NCBI GenBank assembly: GCA_037501455.1
Contig: CM074864.1
Location: 29,568,001 to 29,632,000 of the forward strand
From: Lantana camara
Taxonomy: Eukaryota > Streptophyta > Magnoliopsida > Lamiales > Verbenaceae
Reading direction: 5' to 3'
DNA length: 64,000 nucleotides
Below the pieces are notes generated by a model. That model was not told where the DNA came from. It did not search any database and saw only the letters and a program-made list of their open reading frames with translations. Positions within the stretch are counted from its first letter, which is position 1; every line of letters begins with the position of its first letter. Shown here piece after piece: positions 34,601 through 46,067 of this stretch. The position numbers and the translations under genes are program-made.

Positions 34601-35124
34601 TGCTCATTCCGGGTGAAATATGGGGGGTCCAAATGGGCTTATAAAAATGCCAAATCAGGTTCAAAAGTTTCCTTTATTGGTTAAGAGTCCGTCTATTCTT
34701 CCGGAATTCAAATCCAAATTCCTGAGCTCAAGTTATGGCGCCCGGAACCCAAGGTGCGCTAAAGTTAGTTAGGCCCTCGAGTCCCTCATAAATCCCGTCT
34801 TTACAAACCGAGTGAAGAACCAAATAAAAGAAACTCAAAAACATGTAACGAGCATGTAAACACATTCATAACTCACATAAGTCACACATACCAAGATTTC
34901 ACAAAATTCATAATTAAATTCGGGTACGTAGAAAGCAAATTCAGAGGCACATAGTCAAATACGTTTAAAATTCAAGTTGGAAGTTAAACAAATAATTACA
35001 ATTAATTTCAAATAATTGCATAATCATTAAAATAACACATATTTTCATAATTAAAATAATTTAAATGTGCATATAACACTCTCGATACGGCGTACTTGTA
35101 CTGGCGGGCGAGCGGGATGTTATA
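31670..35124 (-). repeat. element C 5' LTR (right copy)
   Basis: Co-linear with the left LTR. Predicted exon 32995-33066 with intact donor GAAG|GTGAGG and acceptor TTCATAG; TTGCAG acceptor ends at 32083. The first donor region near 34345 has lost the GTAAGT present in the left copy. Both terminal dinucleotide regions carry transitions. Confidence 0.92.
33526..33654 (-). repeat. palindrome cluster in predicted intron 1, C right LTR
   Basis: Same four sites as in the left LTR, including GACACGGCCGTGTC at 33641-33654 and GGACATGGCCGTGTCC at 33557-33572. One site has changed on one arm relative to the left copy. Confidence 0.85.
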
Positions 35125-35129
35125 GTACC

Positions 35130-37686
35130 AACAAATCAATGAAGCAGGAGTGCGGAAGAAAAAAACAAACATTCACAATCAACAAGGTATTGTAATCTGA
35201 ACAGGAAAGTAAATATGGGTTCAACTAATTCAATAACCTGTCCTAACCTGTCCCGAAATGTTACAATCAAATATATACAAACGGGTTCAATTAGGGCCCT
35301 AGAATCATGTCCCGAGCTCAATAAACAACAAGGACACAAGATGGCCTACAAGGTCTAAATTAGTACAAGAAATGGAAGTGTAGTACGATACAGTGTAAAC
35401 AGGTCCAAAACCCGAAAGGACTAAAACACGAACAAGACCTTGAAAAACTCCCGCCTAATGATCAGAGAACCTGCAAGATAGACACTAAAAACAACGTGAG
35501 GGAGGGGTCAGCTAACTGACAGAGTGAAGGGGTTAACACACGTACATATATATAAATAGGTAGATAGGCAGGCGTAATCCCACTATACATGATTTGTTAT
35601 TAAAACAGGTAACAGGAATCAGGAGTCAAATAACACATACGGCTGGAATTACGTTAAACCACGTAATCAGGTATGTAGGATATACAATGCATGTGTCTAT
35701 ATCTGTATGCCCTCTATTGATGCCCATTTTACCTTAACCATCCACGAGCTCTAGCTACAGTACAGGGACTGGGGGCATGCCAGAGGTTACAGATATCTAT
35801 GCAAATTACATTTTAGGGGACCCGGAGAGAACGGGTAATTATTCCATCCTGAACTCCACTTTTCAGTTATTAAATGATAGGAACAAGCAGGTATACAGGA
35901 AACAAGCAGGAAACATAATTCATTTCAATTATCAATTACTCCTTTCTTCGAGTGCAATGGTCCTGGTAGCTTGCCCTCACATCCGCGACAAAAGTACTGG
36001 ATAGTGGGTACATGACTCCCAAGGTCCGAAATCCCATCAATCCGCCAAACCTCCTGACGGACATCTGGGTTGCTCCAATAGGAAGGGACATATGCAAGAG
36101 GTCACCGTCGGCCCGATGTGTCTCTGGTTCGCTCAATACACAAGCCCCTGGGCCCCATAATCGAGTACATGGTCCGCACCGGCTAGCTTAGCGCTAGGAA
36201 AGCCAGAGGCAATATCAATATCTCCCAAAACAAGCTCAGGGTTAACACTTACACAATTTATAAAGCATTTTTGGTATGTAGTCGGTATAAAAGAAATGAC
36301 AAGTTTTATACGAAACCATTCGGGTTTATTTAAAGCACACAAGGTCATAGGTCCTTTATAAAAGAAAATCCTCACCTCAAAGTGCAAGGAGGACCACGAA
36401 ACTAGAAAGTCTTTACTGAGGAGATCACTATACAAGAAAGGAAACACGGTGTACTCGTGAGACACGACTCCAAATGGAACCAATTAGAACGTACGGCAAA
36501 TGTTCATGAAGTGATGCAACGTGTGACGGAATAATTCAATATGATTTAAGTCTTAAAATGTTGTGGGTTGAAGTGATCGTGTTAATGTGCACAATTAATG
36601 TCCCACATAAATGAAAACAAGAATTATAATTAATTCATATTAATCAATGAAGATCACACAATTACAAGGCATGAAATCAAGATCACATTTTATGTTTCAT
36701 ATATTAAATTCATAACGTTTAATATAATACATTAAACTATAAATTATTATCACGTGGGGATCATATACATCATTATTAGCAAACAGTTACAAGGTATGAA
36801 TCGGGTTTTCATTTCAAATTGCATGAATTAGATTTAAGACATACAATATAACATATTATTTCATGAAATAAAAAACACGTTGAAATCATAAACGGAACGG
36901 AGAAACACGAAATAATTAAATTAACAAACAAAAGAAATATATTTACATATCATCAATTATATATATATATATTTCAACACACACAAAGCTCCTGAGACCC
37001 ATTTCTTCACATAAGTTCATATTAAGTCATGAGATGTAAGGAATCCGAAAACCCTAACATTTACTCAAGAACTCATCAAACCACTATGCATGATCTTACC
37101 TAGGATAAGCAAAGAGATGGAAGAGGTAAAGAGATAAATATGTATAACTTGAATTCTTGTTGAAAAGAGAAGAAAATCTTGGCCTCCTTGCTTCCTTGGT
37201 GGATCGGATGAAGAGAGGGCGAAATGGAAGAATTCTTGCCTTGTTCTTGGTTAAAGGATGATGAAAATGAGTGTATGTATATGTGTGTGTATAGTTTATG
37301 TCGATGAAAAAGGGGATAAAAGAGATGAAATTGCGACTTGGTCCTTGGGGAAATCAAATGAATGCAATTAGGTATCAAGTTTCATGAATGTTACAAATAA
37401 GTTCAAATAAACTATCGATTAGGTCCAAAGGTTTCTAAATGTGTTGAATTAAGGACAACTAATCTAGTATTCCCATAATTGAATTAATATATCACTTAGA
37501 CATACTCGGAGAATTAAACACGTAATCTACGAAAGGAATTTCACGAAAGAAGGAAATCAAAAGCATATAATTCACAAGTATTCAAATTAAAAGAAGTAAA
37601 TAGAAAAATTAAAGAACGAATAAGGATTAAATAAACCTTAAAATATCAGCGGGCGTACCTAACTTGCCGAAAAACGGGGTGTGACA
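35130..37686 (-). repeat. solo LTR D, second segment
   Basis: Continues D after the GTACC duplication of C and ends GTGTGACA, followed by TACCT (37687-37691), the partner of 716-720. On the minus strand: donor CTAG|GTAAGA at 37099, predicted intron 36428-37099, 52-nt predicted exon 36376-36427, donor TGAG|GTGAGG, and TTGCAG acceptor ending at 35471. Its first intron is the shortest (672 bp) and has no GC-rich palindrome cluster. Confidence 0.88.
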
Positions 37687-37691
37687 TACCT

Positions 37692-39255
37692 ACTCTCGAA
37701 TATCAACATAACATAAATCATATACCACAATTTCAAACGGGTTCATTCTATCCCTAGAATCCTATCCCGAATCATTACATAAGTTTGAGGTAACAACGTA
37801 AGAAATCAAGAACAAAGCAAACACTCAAGAATGGGGTAAGTGACACGGGGGTGTCACCTTTCAAGGTAAAGAGGTGACACGCCCGTGTTTGAGGTCAGGA
37901 GCAAAACCCCTCGGAAAAGACCCTCAGGCACAGGGATGTCACCTCCCTAGGCAAAAGTGTGACATGTCCGTGTTTAAGTTCAGTGGCACCAATGAAGGAT
38001 TACACGCCCGTGTCACAAAATCGACAGGCCCGTGTCACCTGTGCGGCAGCAGTTCGAACAAGGAAGAAAAGGCTGAAACAGGGCATAAATCAAAGTACGA
38101 CAAGCTAACATATTCAGGTAAGTTCATCTACCAAAAGTTCATGCAATTCATGCCAAGAAACAAGTTAAAATCAAGCTACAACATGAAACATATACAAGAG
38201 TCGTGAGCAAGTTCATATTCCTCCAAATCCCTTCCAATTCATTAATGGCAACTCATTCAATTCTCAACCACCTTGTAATATAAGTTAATATAAGTAAAAA
38301 ATCATTCTTTAGGATCAATTATCACTCATAAAACTCAAAGAATCCACAAGGAAGTAAGGTTGAATCATCAACAGTCATATACCCCTCACTATTCATCACT
38401 TATATCAAATCTTACAAATAACATGGTGAAATCATGCAATATATGACTTCAAATGACCACAAGGAGATGGAGAAATAATTATGGACTTACCTGCAAGAGA
38501 TGATGGAAGATGGTGGTGAGATGAGCTTAAATTCTCACAAGGTAAATAGTCTCTTCTTACTTTCTCTTTTCTTCTCTTATGGCTGAACTTTCTTCTACTT
38601 TTTCTTGCTTTGTGGATCATGTAGCTGAGGTAGGGGAGGAGAGAGAGATGTATCTAGTGTATATAAGTCAAGCGTTAAGGGTTTACGGTGATAGGTAGGG
38701 TCCACACTCAAGAATAGTCAAGGAAGGTCATTTTAGGTACGAGGTGCTCTTTTTGGTTGAAATTCAGAGGTTCAATTAGGCTTAGAAAAATATGAGGCTT
38801 ATTCCATTGGCTTTGAATCATCGATAGAAGGCCAACGGAGGTGACGAAACTCGAATCCGAGTTCCCAAGCTCAAGTTACGCCGCCCGTAACCCAAGGTGT
38901 GTTAAACGCTCTTCAGCACGCTTTTGGTTCCGATCAAACAAACGAACCAAAAACTCAAACATGCAAGATCAAAACCATGCAACAAGCATATAAACATTTA
39001 CATAAGACACATAATTCACACATACGAAGTTTCCACGAGAAACGAAAGTAAAAATGGATTCAAACAAGGCACGTTTATAATCATAAGCAATACGTTCAAA
39101 ATTCTTTAAAAAATTCATAACAATTATTTCATATAAATTAAATAAATAAAATAACAATATAATAAAGTGAATTAAAAACGTAATTAAATAATTACAAAGT
39201 GCAAATAATAAACACATACGTCATACCTGTACGAGCATAATGCCGGGGCGTTATA
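37692..39255 (-). repeat. element E 5' LTR, outer part
   Basis: Resumes after the TACCT copy and ends CGTTATA, a decayed CGTTACA. It contains a consensus donor GCAG|GTAAGT on the minus strand (GT at 38490-38489). The second exon and second intron found in other families are absent. E joins sequence just inside the 3' end of its LTR directly to the palindrome-bearing part of intron 1, suggesting an internal deletion of about 1 kb or more. Beyond 39255 the sequence is the LTR of F. Confidence 0.85.
37840..38039 (-). repeat. palindrome cluster in E LTR
   Basis: At least five sites related to GTGACACGGG.GTGTCAC: 37840-37857, about 37874-37890, 37959-37975, 38002-38016 and 38023-38039. The arms GTGACAC and GTGTCAC are complementary. 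The cluster lies about 450 nt downstream of the GTAAGT donor. Confidence 0.85.
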
Positions 39256-39809
39256 ATGAGCTTTTATGACTTTGAATATACTTTGCCCTTATATATATGT
39301 ACGTGTGAGTGTATTAGCCCCCTCACCAGTCTTTAGGACTAACCCCTCCTCGTTGTCTTCTTTTCCCCTTTATTTCTTGAGTTTGCAGGTGCAGGGTTCG
39401 GTTCGAGTTAGGCGTTGGTTTTCTTTTGAGTTGTTCGAGTCTGAGTTCGAATCCTTTGTATTCTACGTCTTTACCTTTCTGCTTTGGTATTATGTATAAG
39501 TATGAATATGTATAAGAACTTTGAATTCATGAACTTGTATGATTTATTTGGCCCGGGGTGGGCATGTTTGTATATCATGTAATTTAATTAGACTAGTTGG
39601 TTATTGTATGTATGCTTCATGATCCTGTTGCTTCCGCATGTGTTTTAATTTTGTTGCACGCTCTGAAAGGGTCTAGACCCCTTAGCTTAAGTGTGATTTT
39701 GCTTGTCACCCATTCACTATAGCTTGATGCGTGTGCGGAGTCTCTATTTCATTACACGTGTTGGATTATACTGCGAGGGATGTAGTGCTCTCCGCTCCAG
39801 GGTGCTACA
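39256..39809 (+). repeat. element F 5' LTR, inner end
   Basis: Ends GGTGCTACA eight bases before the primer site. It retains the intron-2 acceptor TTTGCAG (ends 39388), which is mutated to TTTACAA in the 3' LTR. Confidence 0.92.
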
Positions 39810-39816
39810 TCTTAAG

Positions 39817-39855
39817 TGGTATTAGAGCTCTTGGTTGGAAAATTGGAGCTCTAAT
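39817..39855 (+). promoter_or_regulatory. primer-binding site embedded in a 10-bp stem, element F
   Basis: TGGTATTAGAGC (39817-39828) is the initiator-Met primer site with one C-to-T change. ATTAGAGCTC (39821-39830) pairs perfectly with GAGCTCTAAT (39846-39855), so most of the primer site would be in a stem. The pairing survives the primer-site mutation. Confidence 0.88.
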
Positions 39856-40083
39856 GTCATGTCGAGTTTGTCTAGGTCGTTTGGCTTAGGATTATGTGTT
39901 TTTTGCATTCACCATCTCATTTATGTGACTTATTTGTTATTATTTGTGTTAATTGTGCACATGAACAAGCACACAACCCCCCGCATGCATCGATATTTTT
40001 GCAATTATATTTTTATTTCAGGATATCATCTCAATATCCACGAGTATCACCGGGAAAGGATAAGTAAGACAAGTATCTTTAAT

Positions 40084-40980
40084 CTACGAGGAGGTTAGAG
40101 AATTTAGCCCTCCGAATTTGTTTAATGGTGATGATGTCAAAGTCGAGAAGGGGATGTTCGAGATAGTATAGCTTTGGAAGAATTTTCGAGGATATTCCAA
40201 CAAAAGGAAGTTAAATTCAAGATTGAGCTTCAAAGTATTCCAAGAAAAGTGAAATATACTCGTCATTCAAATTCAAGGTCAATCTTTGAGGTGATTCAAG
40301 AAACAATATCCAAATTTAAAGAGTCCGGGGAAGAAGTTTATTCGAGATTTTACTACGAGTACATCCCTCTAAGTTTAATCATAAGAGACTTCAAGAAATT
40401 CCTAGATTTCGAGCAATGATTGAAGTGGGTGGATGATTTTAGATTGATGTTTGAGAGATCAAGTGCTGATGAAGATTGCTCTAAGGTTCGAAGTTATTTA
40501 TAAGGGCGTAGAGATGAATTCAACTAATTTTTTGAACTCCAAAGGTATATACATGGTCCGAGAAGATAAGAGAGGAGTAGAGATGGATGAACAACTGATG
40601 AAGTCCCATACTTCTTACGTGGAACAAGAGCCCGGTCCGAGTTCGAGTTCAAGCAAGAGATTCTATCTACAAAGGAATCTTCAAGAATTCCAAGTTATCA
40701 ACGACATCACGAAGAAAAAGAAGATGTAATTTTCAAAGAGGGATTCTATGTCTCCCCACCGGGACCAATTCAATACCTCTATTGCCGAAGTCTGAATCAC
40801 ATGGAAAAGATTTATAAGAAGAAAGATGGTGGATACTTCAAGTGCAGAGAATTAGGTTATAACTTGAGCCATTGTCCGAATAGCGAGAACCCGAAGACTT
40901 CAAAATTCCGCTACTTCAAGTACAAGATAACACTTTGGAAACCAAGCAAGTGGACACCGAACTCAACATTTTAACCATGG
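40084..40980 (+). pseudogene. gag: decayed gag of element F
   Basis: Several frames with stops. Readable pieces in order: an N-terminal PPNLFNGDD segment near 40105 (compare PPKFYGEPND of A), a capsid piece ending FKKFLDFEQ near 40418, a linker with SHTSYVEQEPG followed by a Ser run near 40600-40660, and zinc-knuckle remnants near 40775-40870 in which several Cys are lost. Linker and tail match the gag of C closely, so C and F belong to one gag lineage distinct from A and G. It opens after an acceptor-like TTTTTATTTCAG (ends about 40021). Confidence 0.75.
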
Positions 40981-41459
40981 TGAATGGTACAGTAAACATA
41001 CATAGCATCTCATATATGTATATTTAAACTTGGGGAAACCTATTTATTTGTTGCTTTTCTCTCTTTCTTATTTCTTGGTGTTTACTTGTTACTTGCATTC
41101 TTGGTTCCTTTCTTTGTGTTAGCCCTTTTCTTGGAGAGTTGGTGAGGACGAATGCTTGGGTGGTTTGTGGGTTGTGAGGGCCGAGTCGCCCGGTGGTCTT
41201 ATTTGAAGGCGCCTAGTGGAGTACAGAGCTACATTAGGCATGGGTTGGTAGCCCGAGCGTCGTGTTGAGCTAGTGGTTGCTTCTAGGAGGTCCGTTTGGG
41301 GCTCAATGATATTTTTGGGTAATAGATTGAAGGCGAGCCCATTTATATCCTTTGGAAAGCAGTTGGTTAATCCGGGATAGTGCGATGAGCTATGAGACTT
41401 ACCTTAGGTTCAACCGCAGGGTCGAGTCAAGCTCGAGGAGACAAAGATTATAGAAAGAT
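40981..41459 (+). other. no recognisable feature, F interior
   Basis: After the gag remnant comes GGGGAAACC...TTTGTTGC, shared with C, then roughly 400 bp in which I see no coding frame or repeat. Isolated pieces could be scrambled pol, but nothing is strong enough to call. Confidence 0.4.
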
Positions 41460-42480
41460 TTTCTTGATGTTTCATTGAAGGTTGGAATTCGTTACCACCT
41501 GATAGGGACATTGAGGTTGTCGTGATCTTTATCCCGGAGTTAAAACTTGTTCGAACACTCCCTACCAGATGGCTTTAGCTTGGTCATGGAGTTGAAGGCG
41601 TAATACGATGAGCTCCTATAAGGTGGTTTCATCCGTTCGAGTACTTCTCCATGGAGTGTTTTAGTCCTGTCTAAGATGAATGGGACTTTAGGGTGAATAT
41701 TGACTACCGTGAGCTACACAAATTGACTGTGGAAGTTTAATACCCTTTCTGCTCGCTTCGAAGAGTTGTTCGATCTTTTCCAGAGTTCCGCGGTTCGTGC
41801 CGAGATTGGTCTTGCAAGGCTATAACTGACTACGCATCTAAGTGGATGAACCGAGAATTACCTTAGAGTAAAAAGTCTCCTATGTCGCCGGGGTACACTA
41901 GGCGGATCTTCACTAAGAGTTGCCAACCCATTGACATGAATGACGAGAAAGAGGTATGGTTTTGAGTGGGAAGGGATGGTTTAAGAGAGTTTCTTTCGGC
42001 GACGACTTTTTCCGACGTAAAGGTACTCAAGGCTACTCGCTTTCGATCGAGGCACAAAGGAAGGCGTTGGTTGTATGTCGCTAGCAGGAGAGCGTGCTCT
42101 ACACCTCGAGAAGTGAAAGGTTACGAGACTTATTCCACTCTTGGTCCGACTTTGTTCGAAGACTTGAAGAACCGGTACTTATGTATTGGCATGAGAAAAG
42201 GATATTGCCAACTTAGTGTAGCGATATCTAACGTGCCATCGGTTGAAGACCGAGTATCAAGAATCGGTAAGTTTCTCCAACTACTTCCGAATTCTATTTG
42301 GAAGTGGGAGCAAATGGCTAAGGACTTTGTATCCGGTTTGCTAAGGTTAAGGAGTTTTCAATGAGATTTATGTGGTCACTCGTTTTAACGAGTTGATCCA
42401 TTTTCTCGTGGTTTCGTTGATCAATAAGGGTTTGAGAACTTTCTGGTTTGGGGACGAAGACTCCTAGAGACTAAGTGGGA
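41460..42480 (+). pseudogene. pol: scrambled pol fragments of element F
   Basis: Short pieces of pol separated by unrelated or inverted-looking sequence. LPPDRDIEVV near 41495 corresponds to the protease/RT linker. NIDYRELHKL near 41697-41725 corresponds to the [11 protein letters not shown] motif. NSIWKWEQMAKDFVSG near 42290-42345 corresponds to the integrase zinc-finger/core junction, and a decayed RLTKSAHFL follows near 42385. RT catalytic residues, RNase H and most of integrase are missing. This is a relic with no coding capacity. Confidence 0.65.
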
Positions 42481-42593
42481 GACTTCATGGAAGCGTCTCC
42501 TTCAAGGGGTTTATCGCTCGTGAGCTAGATTTTTGGGCTCGACAAAGTTTACCGTCGATGAAGACCCCGCTGTGGACCTGTGGACAAGTGCTT

Positions 42594-42609
42594 TTTAAGG
42601 GAGGGAGGT
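42594..42609 (+). promoter_or_regulatory. polypurine tract of element F
   Basis: TTTAAGGGAGGGAGGT directly before TGTAACGCCC of the 3' LTR. Confidence 0.88.
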
Positions 42610-42962
42610 TGTAACGCCCCGGTTTTTCGGCCTTATAGGTAAGTCCTTACGAGTGGGCTAAGTGTATTTTTAAATTATTTATTTTTGCAATTACGTGTTT
42701 ATTATAACATTTATATGCTAATTCTTGAACTATATGAATTAATACTTGAATTATTTGCTAAGTATGTGTTTAAATTTTGAAAGTTTTGCCCTTTTTAAAT
42801 CCGTTTTAAATCTGTTTGAACCCATTTTCGATTCTAAGTTTGTGAATATGTGAATTGCATGTTCATTTATCATTTTCGAGTTTGTTTGATACGGTTTTTA
42901 AAACCGCTTTGTTTGTTAAGGGACCCGAGGGCCTAATGCGTTTTAGCGCACCTTGTGTTTCG
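42610..42962 (+). repeat. element F 3' LTR, first segment
   Basis: Begins TGTAACGCCCCGG and runs to the TTTCG target site of G (42958-42962). It resumes at 53822. Confidence 0.9.
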
Positions 42963-45900
42963 TGTAGCACCCGAGCGCAAGGTACCACATCCCCCGAACC
43001 GAGACCCCACCCGAATATGAAATAGATAATCCATACTCAAGCTAGATCACGGCGAACGGGGACACACATACACTCTATGCTAGGCGGGACTAACCGTTAA
43101 ACCAAGAAATACAAGAATAGACAATAAAGCGGAATCATAAATAACATATAAGCTGTACATTGAGCATCACGCTCCAAAAGAATATATCATAAGTCACATG
43201 CCTAAAAGGCCCATAATATACAATTCCCAAGTCATGGATAAAATACTAAGACCATAAGTATGAGTATGCAAGTGTAAACAAAATATACAAGAGCTAGAAG
43301 CAAATACAAGACTCTAGACTCGAATTCCCGCCTAGCTCCCCTTACACCTGCACAACAAAAACTGAAAACAATCCGGGTTCAATCCAAAGGGGACTGGTGG
43401 GTATAAAACAGGGCATAAATATAGATAAAAAGATAATTAAACAAGTACATGCAAGCCATAATCCCAAATGAGGTTTTCAAAACATTTATCAAGTGAGTGA
43501 AATAAGGAAATCATCAATCGGGATTATAACACTCAAATTCATTAGGTCTTTAGTAGCCCGGCGACTGGGCGTGCATTATCTCCAACCAACACCTTGTGTA
43601 TTTGATTAAATCATTCATTCAATCATTCTTTTCATGCATACTATTCTTTTGTGCACATACATAACATATACTCCTTCTTCCTCCAGGTTGGTGGACGGGT
43701 TTGCAAGACCCAGCCACCCATGCATTGGCCAAAAGGGGTTACATGGCTCCCCAGATGGCACTCAACGTCCATTCCTCGCTAACTCCTAACGAGGTCCGGT
43801 TACGTCGTTAGATTGGTGGGACTAGTGAAAGGGATCACCGTCGGCCCATGCCTCCCCGGATAGCCTCTAGCACTAAGTCCCTGGGCCCCATTCTGTGCAT
43901 TCAGTCAATTCTCGCCAAAACATTTAGGTAGGGTTCATAAAAGAAGGGCTTTACGTTCAAAATCATAGACTCGATAAAAAGGACAGTATATATATATAAT
44001 TTTAGGCCGAAATCTTTACACATAAGAGGTATATAAGGTCATTTAACTAAGTAGAAGAGAAACCCACCTTCCAAGATAAAATAAAAGGAGTAGAAGCTTC
44101 AAGGATCGCCTTCACCTTCAACCGGACCCGGATCTGTGCGAACAAAGTGGTGTGAGACTCAAAACGACCAAATAAGATGCTCGGCAATAAAATGATCATG
44201 ATATGAATGCATAAAAGATGATATTATGTAATGGACACGTTCATGTGCACTATTAATGTCTTAAAGACATATAAACATTCATTCCATTCTTTTCATGAAG
44301 CGTTCAAATTTGTTAAAGTTCAACATCTCCATAAATCATACTAAATTAGTCCAAGAAATTCAAATAACGATCATAACATGTAGTATAACATGTATACGTA
44401 CCATACAAGTCATTAAATAAGGAATAAATAACAATTAGGGTTCAAACTTAAGAGCAAAGTCCATGCATGCGCACATTAGGAGCAAAGAAGACACATTGAA
44501 GCATAACTCGTAAAATATTCCACGAAAAATCATAAAATTTCATAACACTCAAGATAATACATGTTAGCATAGCATAAAAGTCATAAAAGAGGTGTAGAAA
44601 TATAAAACAAGCGAAGAAAAACAATAAAAAACGAAACCGGAGCAATAAAAAAAAACTGGACAAAATCCACCCCCATGTCCAGACCTACTGACTCAAATCC
44701 ACCCCCGCGGATTTTTCCAAAGGGAAAAATCCATCCCCATGGATTTGGTCCAGACCTACTGACTCAAATCCACCCCCGCGGATTTTTCCAAAGGGAAAAA
44801 TCCACCCCCGTGGATTTGAGTCTGAAGCCAAAAAAAATAAAGAACGTAGCAGAAAAACAGAGCAACACCATGCCAACTCCAACCAACATACTTAGGTAAG
44901 TTAAGATCATCAAAATTCAAGAAAACCACTCCACAACAACACACAAACATGCTCCCAAAGTGTTGAAACATGCTATGGAGGTAAGGATGATCATTTCATG
45001 TAAAAACTTCAAATATACATTAATGGTAACTCATGAATGCTTCAACTACCATCTAATACTTCACCATAAATGCAAGGAAGGTGTCATGGCAACCATATTC
45101 AAGCTCGGAATCAACCAAAACAACCAAGGAATGAAAGAGTTCAATAAATTGGCATATAACCTAACTATTCATCCATATATCCAAAACCCCATCAATACAT
45201 GATCAAAATTGGGGATGCAAAGCTTAAAATGACCCATATTGAATGTATAACATGATACTAAACTCACCTTGTGGATTGAATGGAGGAAAAATGGAGATTT
45301 GAGCTTGAATCTCCAAGGAGGGCAAGGGTTACGGGATTTCTGGAGAGCAGGGCAATTTTGGTTGATTTTGGCTTAGTTGCTGAGTTTGGTTTGGTATGGG
45401 GGTGTATGGGGAGATAGTGGGGTTAACTAGGGTCACATAGGTTCAAACCATGGTTAATTTGGTCAAGGTATGAGGGAGTTATGGCATTTTTGGCAATGTG
45501 TGGCAGATTTGGCTCCCGTTGCGAGTTTCGGTTGAATTTCGGGGGTTCAAATGATATTAGAAAAATATAAGGCTAAGTTCATTGAACTCAAATTTTCGAT
45601 ACGAGTTCAACGAAGTTGACGAAACTCGAATCCGAGTTTCCTAGCTCAAGATATCACGTACAGAACCAAAGGTGCGCTAATTTCTCGTTAGCCCCGTTTT
45701 GGTTCCAAATGCACAAAATAAATTCAAAACACAATCAAACAAGTCCGAAAACATAAAACGAGCATATATTCATATGAAAGACACACATAAATCCAACATA
45801 TTAAAATTCCACAAAGTTTCGAATTCATTAAATATGGAAACGACACATAAACATTTAACACATGCGCAAATATTCAAGAAATTCATATAATTTCAATTCA

Positions 45901-46034
45901 AATAGTTCAAATATTTAAAGAATTTCAAATAAGAATAAATATAAATCATATAATCAAGTAATTAAAATAATTTAAACACGCACTTAAAGAGCACACAAGT
46001 CATACCTGAAAATCCGAAATAGCGGGGCGTCACA
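42963..46034 (-). repeat. element G 3' LTR (left copy)
   Basis: TGTAGCACCC...CGTCACA. Minus strand: consensus donor CAAG|GTGAGT (GT at 45267-45266), predicted intron 44134-45267, 66-nt predicted exon 44068-44133 (GCACAG before, GAAG|GTGGGT after), acceptor TGTGCAG ending at 43348. Confidence 0.94.
44657..44825 (-). repeat. palindrome cluster, duplicated, in G left LTR
   Basis: Copies of AAATCCACCCCCGYGGATTT and AAATCCATCCCCATGGATTT, whose arms AAATCCA and TGGATTT are complementary. A 68-bp block starting CCAGACCTACTGACTC is present twice in tandem. The sister LTR has it once. It lies in predicted intron 1, about 450 nt after the donor. Confidence 0.9.
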
Positions 46035-46050
46035 ACCTCTCCCCCTTAAA
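46035..46050 (-). promoter_or_regulatory. polypurine tract of element G
   Basis: The reverse complement is TTTAAGGGGGAGAGGT, adjacent to the 3' LTR and identical to the tract of B. Confidence 0.92.
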
Positions 46051-46067
46051 AGAATCCGTCCTCGGAT

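Larger units (their letters stand above)
26056..35124 (-). mobile_element. element C: gag-only (TR-GAG-like) LTR retrotransposon
   Basis: Complete minus-strand element with target duplications GTACC at 26051-26055 and 35125-35129. LTRs are 26056-29550 (3495 bp) and 31670-35124 (3455 bp) around only 2.1 kb of interior. That interior has a primer site, a decayed gag with two zinc knuckles and a polypurine tract, but no recognisable protease, reverse transcriptase or integrase. Non-autonomous LTR elements that keep only gag have been described in plants as TR-GAG. The outer edge of the 5' LTR has decayed from ...TTACA to ...TTATA and its inner edge from TGTAG to TATAA, so C is older than A. Confidence 0.9.

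Noticed and set aside
721..37686. D as a full LTR retrotransposon rather than a solo LTR
   Set aside because: Once B and C are removed only 2.7 kb remain, with TG...CA ends, matching duplications, and no primer site, polypurine tract or coding sequence.
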